From the NCBI GenBank assembly GCA_903827735.1, contig CAIKJM010000517.1:1-6311 (forward strand): DNA of 6,311 nt, read 5' to 3'. The position numbers were made by a program, and so were the translations under genes. The stretch comes from an uncultured Rhodanobacter sp. GTDB taxonomy: Bacteria > Pseudomonadota > Gammaproteobacteria > Xanthomonadales > Rhodanobacteraceae. Shown in pieces: positions 1 to 5,920 of this stretch. How positions within the stretch are numbered: the first letter of the stretch is position 1; every line of letters begins with the position of its first letter. The notes beneath the pieces are model-generated. The model searched no databases. It had not been told where the DNA came from and worked only from the letters and a program-made list of their open reading frames with translations.

Positions 1-452
1 GTACATACCTTAACGGTAAGTACGTGAGTTTCAAAAATGGTCGCGGTTTCGACACGACGACGGGACTGTCGTTCGGGCCAGGCTCACCGCTGCCGGAGCG
101 GGATTTCTCGGGAAACAAAATCGTGAATACGCCGGACTTCACTGCCAGCGTGCAGGCCAATCAGGCCATCAACTTCGGCGACAACACTGTGGAATTCGCG
201 GTCGACGCAAACTTCAACTCGGGCTACTTCAACACGCCGCAGCAAGAGAAGCTCTACTCCACAAACTCCTACGTGCTCGTCAATTCCCACGTCAGCTATT
301 TTTATACACCTTGGGGTATCGAGATGACGGGCTTCGTCAAGAACATCTTCGGCCAGGACTACCCGATCACCCAATACGCTTCTGACTTTGGTGTGCTGAC
401 CACGCTCAATGCACCCAGGACTTATGGCGCCCGCGTCAAGGTGACGTTCTAG
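1..452 (+). CDS. TonB-dependent outer-membrane receptor, C-terminal fragment (5' end outside window)
   Basis: The reading frame is open from the left edge (first full codon at position 3) to a TAG at 450-452, giving about 149 residues of a protein that starts outside the window. The sequence alternates polar and hydrophobic residues in beta-hairpin style. It has the usual end of a TonB-dependent receptor barrel: a segment with NIFGQDYP, then NAPRTYGARVKVTF, with a terminal phenylalanine as needed for BAM-mediated barrel insertion. By family knowledge such receptors import ferric siderophores, cobalamin or oligosaccharides across the outer membrane using TonB/ExbB/ExbD energy. The substrate cannot be told, because the plug domain and most of the barrel are missing. 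The apparent GTG at 24 is an internal valine codon, not a start. The OmpA gene begins 94 bases downstream on the same strand, so the two might be co-transcribed. Confidence 0.9.
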   Translation, partial: TYLNGKYVSFKNGRGFDTTTGLSFGPGSPLPERDFSGNKIVNTPDFTASVQANQAINFGDNTVEFAVDANFNSGYFNTPQQEKLYSTNSYVLVNSHVSYFYTPWGIEMTGFVKNIFGQDYPITQYASDFGVLTTLNAPRTYGARVKVTF

Positions 453-494
453 TCACGGGACGGGAGTAGCAGTTAAACGACCAAGCAATTTCTT

Positions 495-527
495 GCGCCA
501 CTCGTATCCAAGGCGATCGAGTGGTGC
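495..527 (+). promoter_or_regulatory. Stem-loop in the leader of the OmpA-family gene
   Basis: The arms GCGCCACTCG (495-504) and CGAGTGGTGC (518-527) form a 10-bp stem with one G-U pair around a 13-base loop. The structure lies between the receptor stop and the Shine-Dalgarno of the OmpA gene and ends only three bases before that site. It has no following U tract, so it is a poor intrinsic terminator. It could control translation or mRNA stability, or separate expression of the two genes. The role is inference; the pairing is seen directly. Confidence 0.45.
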
Positions 528-530
528 ACA

Positions 531-540
531 AGGGAAGAGA
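531..540 (+). promoter_or_regulatory. Ribosome binding site that fixes the OmpA-gene start at 547
   Basis: The purine-rich AGGGAAGAGA lies six bases before the ATG at 547. A longer frame could begin at a TTG at 493, but that would put the binding site and part of the leader hairpin inside the coding region and leave a 19-residue hydrophilic extension ahead of the signal peptide. The ATG at 547 is clearly preferred. Confidence 0.65.
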
Positions 541-546
541 ATCGAC

Positions 547-1833
547 ATGCAGACTCGTACTAAGCAGTTCATGAAATTGTCGTTGTTGATGTCAGCGGCG
601 ATCGGCGCAATGCCTCTGACAGCGTTGGCCGCTGGCGACCCGGATGCGGTGGACCCGCTCTACCGCGATGGCGGTTACGCGAGCGTTCTGGGCACTGGCA
701 CCGGCTTCTTCGGCAGCGGCAATCGTCCGACCGTGGGCGGGGGCGTCGATCTGATGGGCGGCTATCGCCGCGGGCCGGTCGCTTTCGAGGCTGGCCCAAC
801 ATACACCTACGCCAAGCGCACCGAACTGGTCGGTGGTTATGTCAATGTGTTGATATTTCCTTTCGACAAGCTACCCGGCTTGTACGGGATAGGCGGCGCC
901 GGCGTCCAAGATGCCCTCAAATACGCTAAAACCTCCACAACGTTTTTGATAACGACGGTACAGGTCGGCTCGGGATATCTGTTCCCGTTGGAGATCGCCG
1001 GCTATCGCATCGGTCTGCGCACCGAAGTGCTTTTCCGCTATGGTCACGAAAATGATGGCATCACTCAGCAGCGGCCCACGGACGATCCAAAAACGGAACC
1101 GAAGCCGGATGCGCCGCTGCGCTATTACGACGCGATCCTGCGCGTTGGTCTGCAGATTCCCCTACCGCTGACGGCGCCCACTCCACCGCCAGCTCCGTCA
1201 GCGGCCGAGGTTGTGCCCGTTGCTGTTGCTCCGCCTGCGGATAGTGACGGTGACGGCGTATCGGACAATATTGATCTGTGCCCGGGCACGCCGCCCAACA
1301 CACCGGTGGACGCAAAGGGCTGCCCCTTGCCGCCGCCGTGCAAGACACCCGAGCCAGGTGACAAGGTGTCGCTATCAGGTTGTGCAACGGGTGACAGCAT
1401 CGTGCTGCGCGGCGTGAACTTCCAGACCGATAAGGCGCGACTCACGCCGAACGCCAAGAGCATTCTCGACACGGTCGCCGACGAGCTGACGGCGCATCCG
1501 GACATTAAGGTCGAACTCAGCGGCCACACCGACTCCAGGGGCTCGGATTCACACAACCAGAAACTCTCGGATGCGCGTGCCAAGTCGGTGGTGGAGTATC
1601 TGGAATCCAAGAGCATTGACGCCTCGCGCATGACGGCAGTCGGCTACGGCGAATCAAAACCAATCGCTGACAACGACACCGATGCAGGGCGCGAACTCAA
1701 TCGTCGCGTCGAGCTGAAGGTGACGTTCAGCTCGGTCACCGCAGCCCAACCGGCAAGTGAAGGCGCCGCCGCTACGGCACCAGCCGATGTCGCACCTGAA
1801 CCGGCTGCAGTACCGGCGATCTCCAGCAACTAG
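547..1833 (+). CDS. OmpA-family outer-membrane protein (beta-barrel, TSP type-3 repeat, peptidoglycan-binding domain)
   Basis: This 428-residue protein resembles the OmpA/OprF class: a barrel in the outer membrane joined to a periplasmic domain that grips peptidoglycan. The order of parts is as follows. A Sec signal peptide covers residues 1-28, with a lysine-containing start, a hydrophobic core and cleavage near TALA-A. A glycine- and aromatic-rich barrel runs to about 208. A Pro/Ala linker spans 209-231. A thrombospondin type-3 calcium-binding motif, DSDGDGVSDNIDLCPGT, starts at 232 with cysteines at 245, 259, 265 and 279 nearby. The OmpA domain covers about 284-395. In that domain GHTDSRG carries Asp329 and LSDARA carries Arg344. 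They are 15 residues apart, the same spacing as the diaminopimelate-binding Asp271/Arg286 pair of E. coli OmpA, so peptidoglycan binding should be intact. NRRVEL follows at 385-390. The protein ends in a 30-residue Ala/Pro-rich tail, an addition beyond the core domain. The call is firm; the exact physiological role (anchor or porin) is inference. Confidence 0.95.
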   Translation: MQTRTKQFMKLSLLMSAAIGAMPLTALAAGDPDAVDPLYRDGGYASVLGTGTGFFGSGNRPTVGGGVDLMGGYRRGPVAFEAGPTYTYAKRTELVGGYVNVLIFPFDKLPGLYGIGGAGVQDALKYAKTSTTFLITTVQVGSGYLFPLEIAGYRIGLRTEVLFRYGHENDGITQQRPTDDPKTEPKPDAPLRYYDAILRVGLQIPLPLTAPTPPPAPSAAEVVPVAVAPPADSDGDGVSDNIDLCPGTPPNTPVDAKGCPLPPPCKTPEPGDKVSLSGCATGDSIVLRGVNFQTDKARLTPNAKSILDTVADELTAHPDIKVELSGHTDSRGSDSHNQKLSDARAKSVVEYLESKSIDASRMTAVGYGESKPIADNDTDAGRELNRRVELKVTFSSVTAAQPASEGAAATAPADVAPEPAAVPAISSN

Positions 1834-1841
1834 CGGATCGG

Positions 1842-1900
1842 GCCGGTGCGGTGAACCTTCATCCCCGAATTTAATGCGGGAATGGATGCGCCGCACTGGC
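1842..1900 (+). terminator. Two-tier stem-loop after the OmpA-family gene, possible terminator without U tract
   Basis: The outer arms GCCGGTGCGG (1842-1851) and CCGCACTGGC (1891-1900) pair over 10 bases with one G-U. Inside, CATCCCCG (1860-1867) and CGGGAATG (1877-1884) pair over 8 positions with one mismatch around a 9-base loop. The structure starts eight bases after the OmpA stop codon, where a terminator or 3'-protecting hairpin is expected. The following bases (TAATGTTTGC) are not a U run, so classical intrinsic termination is doubtful. It may instead protect the mRNA 3' end. Confidence 0.4.
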
Positions 1901-1933
1901 TAATGTTTGCGTCTAGTGCCGAGCTGGTTTCAC

Positions 1934-1953
1934 TCGTTGCGCCTCGTTGCGCC
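1934..1953. repeat. Two tandem copies of a 10-bp unit
   Basis: TCGTTGCGCC occurs twice in direct succession (1934-1943 and 1944-1953). Only two copies are present, so this is probably a small slippage duplication. No function can be assigned. Confidence 0.6.
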
Positions 1954-2255
1954 ATTTCGATACAGCTAAAAAATGTATTTGATCCAAGTCGTGACCCGCT
2001 TGGTCGCTCCTGCCACCTCTCCTTAACCCCTCCTTGATGCTAGCCTCTTTTATTCACGAGATAGATTCAAAGAGAGTGCTTGGAAGCCGGCTCCCAGCGC
2101 TCCTTGCAAATCCCGCGACAAGATCTAGCCGCTGAGTTTTCTGGCTTTCGCCACGGCCGACCGTGCAGTAGCGATCGCCAAAAGGCTTCACTGCAAGCCT
2201 GAAGTTATTCGTTCGGCCGGTACATCTTCTACGAAGCAGTCATGCCGCCTAAGGT

Positions 2256-2324
2256 CGACACGACTGTTCTTTGAAGTTCCACTTCACTGTGACATCGACG
2301 CGGATGTCCGAAGTGAGCGTGTCG
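2256..2324. other. Nested stem-loop, candidate structured RNA element
   Basis: Three inverted repeats lie inside one another. CGACACG (2256-2262) pairs with CGTGTCG (2318-2324), CACTTC (2280-2285) with GAAGTG (2310-2315), and GACATC (2291-2296) with GATGTC (2303-2308). All three pairs are perfect and collinear, forming a single 69-base folded arm with internal loops. It is followed on the plus strand by CTTTAAAAATC, which is not a U tract. The strand of any transcript is unknown. It does not match a riboswitch or small RNA that I recognise. Confidence 0.4.
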
Positions 2325-2377
2325 CTTTAAAAATCAGACGACAATTTTGCAGCAGCCAGGCAAGCGCTACTCACCCG

Positions 2378-2416
2378 GTCTCGCAGCTTGGCCCGAATTG
2401 GGCAATGCTGCGAGAC
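2378..2416 (-). terminator. Strong hairpin just beyond the small secreted protein gene
   Basis: GTCTCGCAGC (2378-2387) and GCTGCGAGAC (2407-2416) are perfect 10-bp complements, with a further GCCC/GGGC pairing near the tip. The hairpin begins 12 bases past the stop of the minus-strand gene at 2429, the right place for a transcription end. No U tract follows on the minus strand (the next bases are CGGGTGAG), so termination may be factor-assisted, or the hairpin may simply stabilise the mRNA. It is symmetrical and could also stop transcription arriving from the OmpA side. Confidence 0.45.
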
Positions 2417-2428
2417 ACGGATCAGCAT

Positions 2429-2758
2429 TTAGTTCTTGAGCAGCTTGAGTTCCGTCTGGAGCTGGCGACTAAGCTGCCCGGCATATTGGGTCCCGCTGTG
2501 CCCAACGTCGACGCCGTTCTGTAGATCGTCGATATTGACGTTGCCGAGCAGAACAACGCGCGAACCCAAGAGCAGGCTCAAGCCCGGCAGTTTTCCCAGA
2601 ACCGGCAGAGTGACTCCCTTAGACGACACAAAATTATCAAAGACCGGAACCTTGCTGGTGAATTTGACAACCGCGCTGTTGAGGTGGAGGCCGGAAGCTT
2701 CAGCGTTGGCCGAAGCTAAAACGGCAAACAGCAGTGCGGGGATGGCGATGCGATACAT
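2429..2758 (-). CDS. Small secreted or periplasmic protein of unknown family
   Basis: This gene encodes 109 residues beginning MYRIAIPALLFAVLASANA, a good Sec signal peptide with cleavage after ANA at about residue 19. The mature protein is about 90 residues. The start is secured by a perfect AGGAGG seven bases before the ATG. The mature part has alternating hydrophobic segments. The central one (roughly residues 49-74) is Leu/Val/Gly-rich with TLPVLGKLPGL and RVVLLGNVNI, followed by a polar region with DDLQNGVDVG and a Gln/Leu/Lys-rich end. There are no cysteines, so it is not a lipoprotein and has no disulphides. I do not recognise the family. The TLPVLGKLPGL stretch faintly recalls the PVLGDIP signature of secretins, but the protein is far too short to be one. 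It stands alone between a palindrome-bearing upstream region and a strong hairpin after the stop, which suggests a separately regulated single-gene unit. The gene is convincing; the function is unknown. Confidence 0.8.
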   Translation of the reverse strand: MYRIAIPALLFAVLASANAEASGLHLNSAVVKFTSKVPVFDNFVSSKGVTLPVLGKLPGLSLLLGSRVVLLGNVNIDDLQNGVDVGHSGTQYAGQLSRQLQTELKLLKN

Positions 2759-2765
2759 GTTGATT

Positions 2766-2771
2766 CCTCCT
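2766..2771 (-). promoter_or_regulatory. Consensus Shine-Dalgarno of the small secreted protein gene
   Basis: On the minus strand AGGAGG lies seven bases before the ATG that ends at 2758. A full consensus site at ideal spacing is strong support that this unrecognised gene is real and well translated. Confidence 0.8.
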
Positions 2772-2802
2772 GAGTCGAAAGTGAAATGCCAACCGATGCA
2801 AC

Positions 2803-2854
2803 CCTATAGTTCGAGCTATATTTTGTTACGCAATCTATCACACGTTAGTCGTGT
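2803..2854 (-). promoter_or_regulatory. Probable promoter with two overlapping or adjacent palindromes
   Basis: On the minus strand, TTGCGT (2828-2833) and TATAGG (2803-2808) are separated by 19 bases and could act as -35 and -10 boxes, giving a leader of roughly 40 bases. The spacing is longer than ideal, so the promoter assignment is tentative. A 16-bp near-perfect palindrome (2805-2820, arms TATAG/CTATA around a TCGA centre) overlaps the presumed -10. A second inverted repeat, ACACG-5-CGTGT (2840-2854), sits just upstream of the -35. Both are placed as operators for a dimeric regulator would be. The regulator is unknown. Confidence 0.35.
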
Positions 2855-3079
2855 TTTCAGACTTCTTTCATCACATGTTCATGCGTTGTACCCGTATCGA
2901 AAGATAGTGCCAAACTGACGCCGATCAGGATATGACGGATGACTCATTCGATATCTACGTACTAAATCGGCCAGGTGAATAAAATCGGCCGCGATACTGA
3001 ATTGGATGCCCGTTAATCTGCCGCCTCCGATCCTGGCCGAGTCCGACAAATCTTTGAATCGCTCAACAGGTCAAGCAAC
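2855..3079. other. Intergenic DNA with short repeats between the two minus-strand genes
   Basis: Together with the promoter region listed separately this makes a 321-base gap between the TPR-like gene and the small secreted protein gene. I see no gene in it. It has a direct repeat AAATCGGCC (2964-2972 and 2982-2990) and a 9-bp inverted repeat TCGGCCAGG/CCTGGCCGA (2967-2975 and 3032-3040) separated by 56 bases. There is no obvious intrinsic terminator after the TPR-like gene stop. The gap size argues against the two genes being tightly coupled. Confidence 0.5.
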
Positions 3080-5221
3080 TCAAGGCTGGGCATGAGGTGA
3101 CGAGCGATCGTAGGCCCGCGCGAGCTCGAAATGCCCGGCTTCAGATAAGGTTCGGGAGAGGCGCTGTTGGGCTTCTAGATCATCGATCGCCATCGCCCGG
3201 GCGCGTCCCCCCTCTATTACGGATGCTGCTATGATTTCTGGCCGCATCACGGCAATCCGCGCACGCAGAGATGCGATTGTTTGGATCACGGCAGGATTGC
3301 CGTTTGAAATCGATACCAGCTTCGTTTCTGCAGCCTGCAGCATGTTCTCTAACAGCAGCAGATCGCGATAATTTTTCAGTGCCTGCTGGAAGCCATCACT
3401 CGCAATGACGTCGTCGAGGAACACGGCGAATCGAGGCGGCGGGAAATTACTCACAACGATCGGATCGCCAGGCTCATCGCTCGCCTTCTGCTGCAAAAGC
3501 TGGTCGATCCAGTGCGCATCGCTGCAATAGCTCTCGGTGGCCTGGAGTTCCGCTCGCGTGGCATCGAGCGCTATGACACCACGCTCGTAGTACTTGCCTG
3601 CATCGTCATGGGCACCGAGCCGATCCAGTGCAAAGCCAATCGCCAGCAGGCCTTCTTGCACAGCTGGATCGGTAGTGTCGCGCGACTTGAGTGCAGCCCA
3701 ATCCGTCAGGGCCTGCTTGAGCCGGATACTCTCGTCGTCACTCACCCTGGCGCGCTCGAACGGCCGAAGTTCATAGCGCTGATACAAATTTCGATCATTT
3801 CCATTGGGCAGGTAATTCAACACTGCCTCCGGCGGTCGTCCGACCGTACGTTCGTCACCAATTGCGGATTTGTGCTGTTTGCTACCCGATGGCGCCAGCC
3901 ACGCCCACCCCAGCCCCAGCAAGGCGCGATTGGCGTACGGACCCGAAGACGAGATTCGTTGGAGGATCGGGATCGCCGTCGCGCCTTGAAGCTGCTTCAG
4001 GAAATAGTACCCGAGCACTAAATTGGCGCGGTCTCGAAGGGTTCCCAGTAGGAGATTGTCGGTTGGGACTTTGCCGACGCGATCGAGCACGGTGACACCC
4101 TGATCGGAATGGTCGGTCTTTAGTAGCGCAACCCCAAGATTGAAATAGCGCACGTAGGAGGGATAGTTGGCTTTGTTCTCGGTGGTCAACAACAGCGACG
4201 TGGCGTCGGCATAGCGGCCCTGCGCAAGCAGGATGCGCGATTGCACGTCCTGCCATTCGATCAACTGATGATCGTCGATATGGGGGCGCAATTTAGCCAG
4301 CAGGTTCTCAGCTCGTGCCAATGCGCCTTGCTGGTAAAACGCTAAGGCGATGCGCAAGCGCAAAGCGAAAATGCGGGATCGCTGCTCACCTGCGGCGTGC
4401 GCGCCGAGCGCGGCGTTGGAGGCGGCCTGAAGCAGTCCGACATCGAGCAGAGAAGTAGCCAGTTCAAAATTGAAGTCGGGTGCGAGTAAATCGTTCGGGT
4501 GATCGATGCGGATGCGCATCAGTTTGGTCAGAGCACTGAAGCGCTCACCGATGCCAGCCAGATAATGGGCGCTGCGCACATTCGGATCGTCGGCGTCACC
4601 CAGCAAATAGGTCCCCTTCGGTGCGCCACCAATGAAACTCTGCAGCGCGCTGACGCTTGTTGTGCGCGTGTTTGACGCAGGCAATCCCCGCAGGACTTGC
4701 AGGCGCAGAGCGGGCGCCGAAAATAGCGGCTTCTGATATACCGAAAGCGCGATTGCTGTGGTTTGTGATTCGGTTTCGAATGTCTTGTCATCAGCTAGTG
4801 AGGTTGCAGCGGTACTCGAGGCGGCATCGGCCTCACGAAGCTTCACCTCGATATGCAGCTGATGCGGACCTATCGACGGCGGGATGCAGAGCAATTGATA
4901 GAGACTATCGTGAGCCAGACTCTTGGCTTCGGTCGGTCCAAAACTCTTGATCTGTCCGGGCTCGTCGTCGACTTTCACGCTGACTTCGGCTAGGGAGAAG
5001 GTGTCGAGATCGGTGCCGATGTAGATCGGCAGCCAATTCTCAGCAGGGCAAGCGCCATGGTCGGTTAGGCGGTTGATCTCGACATACAGATTTAAGCCCG
5101 ACTGTTCGAGCCGCTCGACGACAGCGCCGCGATCCTCGATCGGATCGTCGGCAAAGACTGATGCCTGCGCAATGAGACAGGAAAGAAAGATGAGAACCCT
5201 GGGTCGCAGTACTGCTGACAC
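3080..5221 (-). CDS. Exported TPR-like helical-repeat protein, function unknown
   Basis: This gene encodes 713 residues from a GTG start at 5221. I chose that start because AAGGAG lies five bases upstream and because it gives a clean signal peptide: basic arginines near residues 6-8, a hydrophobic core RVLIFLSCLIAQAS, and cleavage near VFA-DD at residue 24. Longer frames from an ATG at 5260 or a TTG at 5317 have no good ribosome site and put a charged extension before the signal. The one cysteine in the signal (FLSC) does not fit a lipobox. Residues about 25-165 look beta-rich with two cysteines (58 and 112) that could form a disulphide. Residues about 225-445 are paired amphipathic helices of TPR type, for example ARAENLLAKLRP, YVRYFNLGVALLK and YANRALLGLGWAW. 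Another helix-rich part with DRLGAHDDAGKYYERG follows. Residues about 608-708 are long charged helices that may form a coiled coil. Such proteins usually scaffold periplasmic or envelope complexes. No partner gene adjoins it and I cannot name the family. Confidence 0.85.
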   Translation of the reverse strand: MSAVLRPRVLIFLSCLIAQASVFADDPIEDRGAVVERLEQSGLNLYVEINRLTDHGACPAENWLPIYIGTDLDTFSLAEVSVKVDDEPGQIKSFGPTEAKSLAHDSLYQLLCIPPSIGPHQLHIEVKLREADAASSTAATSLADDKTFETESQTTAIALSVYQKPLFSAPALRLQVLRGLPASNTRTTSVSALQSFIGGAPKGTYLLGDADDPNVRSAHYLAGIGERFSALTKLMRIRIDHPNDLLAPDFNFELATSLLDVGLLQAASNAALGAHAAGEQRSRIFALRLRIALAFYQQGALARAENLLAKLRPHIDDHQLIEWQDVQSRILLAQGRYADATSLLLTTENKANYPSYVRYFNLGVALLKTDHSDQGVTVLDRVGKVPTDNLLLGTLRDRANLVLGYYFLKQLQGATAIPILQRISSSGPYANRALLGLGWAWLAPSGSKQHKSAIGDERTVGRPPEAVLNYLPNGNDRNLYQRYELRPFERARVSDDESIRLKQALTDWAALKSRDTTDPAVQEGLLAIGFALDRLGAHDDAGKYYERGVIALDATRAELQATESYCSDAHWIDQLLQQKASDEPGDPIVVSNFPPPRFAVFLDDVIASDGFQQALKNYRDLLLLENMLQAAETKLVSISNGNPAVIQTIASLRARIAVMRPEIIAASVIEGGRARAMAIDDLEAQQRLSRTLSEAGHFELARAYDRSSPHAQP

Positions 5222-5226
5222 GGCTA

Positions 5227-5232
5227 CTCCTT
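5227..5232 (-). promoter_or_regulatory. Shine-Dalgarno that decides the GTG start of the TPR-like gene
   Basis: On the minus strand AAGGAG is followed by TAGCC and then GTG at 5221. Spacing is five bases. The competing ATG at 5260 is preceded by CGACGACAT, which has no purine-rich site. This makes the GTG the likely initiation codon. Confidence 0.65.
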
Positions 5233-5365
5233 GAATCCAAACGTACCGCCAGATTTTCATATGTCGTCGACCGTAAGAAACCGCTTCGGATATTTTCCTG
5301 ACTGGCAATCTAAGCAAGAATCAATAATGACGAACCGGGTTCGCGTGTGGAAAAGTGACCCTGGC

Positions 5366-5575
5366 TTAGAGTGAATCCCTGAGGCCGGACCGGCGCGGGT
5401 CAAAGATTCTAGTGGCGAGCCGGGCGCGGGATTGTTCGAACTGATTCGGCGAGACGTAGCGGAGCGACGAGTGTAATCGCTTTGCGTTGTAGACCTCGTA
5501 AATGAGGATCGGCAGGCGGGTGGTGGTGGCGTCGTTGAAGGACTCGTATCCGCCGAGGTAAACCTCTTCGATGTT
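5366..5575 (-). pseudogene. IS3-family transposase remnant, C-terminal tail (IS3/IS407-like subgroup)
   Basis: The minus-strand frame ending at the stop 5366-5368 reads NIEEVYLGGYESFNDA, then LIYEVYNAKRLHSSLRYVSPNQFE, which I give here in two pieces: the first matches the EEVYL region and the second holds the YNAKRLHSSL hallmark of the end of an IS3-family integrase-like transposase. About 69 codons remain. The whole catalytic DDE core and orfA are absent, so it cannot transpose. The frame stays open upstream to about 5602 but the residues there no longer resemble transposase. The bases just past the stop (5342-5365, minus-strand GGGTCACTTTTCCACA) may be the right terminal repeat of the old element; no matching left end lies in the window. 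Family call firm, subgroup inferred from the residue pattern. Confidence 0.8.
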
Positions 5576-5627
5576 GCTGCCGGTTGAATATTCACCGCTC
5601 GAGGGTGCGGCAGAAAACTTGAACTGG

Positions 5628-5837
5628 TTAAGCAGCGATCGCTAGGTTCCTGCGGTGTTGCATGGAACTGCGGTAGCCCAGCGAGATCTTGATCCTTGCC
5701 TCGTTGTACCAGCGGATATAAGCGTCCAAGGCTGCGACGAGTTCCTCGATGGTGGTGGGCAGCCAGTCGCGAGAGTAAAACAGCTCTTTCTTCAGGCAAC
5801 CGAAGAAGCCTTCGCGGGCTGAGTTGTCCGGCGAGCA
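5628..5837 (-). pseudogene. IS3-family transposase remnant, C-terminal tail with catalytic Glu (IS150-like subgroup)
   Basis: The minus-strand frame ending at the stop 5628-5630 reads CSPDNSAREGFFGCLKKELF and continues with DAYIRWYNEARIKISLGY before ending NLAIAA. This is the end of an IS3-family transposase of a different subgroup from the neighbour at 5366-5575. The Glu at 5811-5813 is the last residue of the DDE triad, followed seven residues later by the conserved Lys. The first two Asp and all earlier sequence are missing. The expected residue before CSPDN (Gly in relatives) is replaced by Ala, marking where homology stops next to the inverted-repeat element starting at 5839. About 69 codons survive. 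The approximately 50 bases after the stop (5576-5627) probably contain the right end of this element. Confidence 0.85.
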
Positions 5838-5838
5838 C

Positions 5839-5870
5839 GCATGTTCTGGGTTACTTCGAAGTGCACGCTT
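5839..5870 (+). repeat. Left arm of 32-bp inverted repeat
   Basis: It begins GCATGTTCTGGGTTACTTCG and ends in AAGTGCACGCTT. It pairs with the arm at 6026-6057. The longest exact block shared by the two arms is the 11-mer CGAAGTGCACG. Confidence 0.75.
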
Positions 5871-5920
5871 TCAGCCAATTGCTTTGCGATTTGTTTCGGT
5901 CACTGTTTATCACAATTTAT

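Larger units (their letters stand above)
1834..2428. other. Convergent gene-free region rich in inverted repeats
   Basis: This 595-base stretch lies between the ends of two genes pointing at each other, the OmpA gene (+) and the small secreted protein gene (-). I found no gene with a start codon, ribosome site and recognisable protein. One plus-strand frame is free of stops from 2129 to 2521 but lacks ATG, GTG or TTG until about 2405 and resembles nothing I know. The region contains several inverted repeats: those listed separately, CACGG/CCGTG at 2152-2165, and AGGCTT/AAGCCT at 2183-2200. It also has a short tandem repeat at 1934-1953. A structured RNA or remnants of lost sequence are both possible. 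Confidence 0.6.

Noticed and set aside
493..546. TTG-started N-terminal extension of the OmpA-family protein
   Set aside because: It would put 18 hydrophilic residues before a good signal peptide and absorb the ribosome binding site at 531-540.
1061..1631. Long minus-strand frames opposite the OmpA gene
   Set aside because: They are antisense to conserved OmpA-domain codons and low in protein character.
2129..2521. Stop-free plus-strand frame of 131 codons in the convergent region
   Set aside because: It lacks ATG, GTG or TTG until about 2405, has no ribosome site, resembles no protein I know, and runs into the better-supported minus-strand gene.
2774..2790. Sigma-54-like TTGGCA...TTTCG before the small secreted protein gene
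   Set aside because: The -12 GC is TC instead, and the site lies too close to the Shine-Dalgarno to leave a usable leader.
5150..5221. Lipoprotein signal in the TPR-like protein
   Set aside because: The cysteine in FLSC has Phe at -3 and Leu at -2, which does not fit a lipobox; ordinary signal cleavage after VFA fits better.
5222..5317. TTG or ATG starts giving a longer TPR-like protein
   Set aside because: Neither has a Shine-Dalgarno; the GTG at 5221 has AAGGAG at five bases and yields a normal signal peptide.
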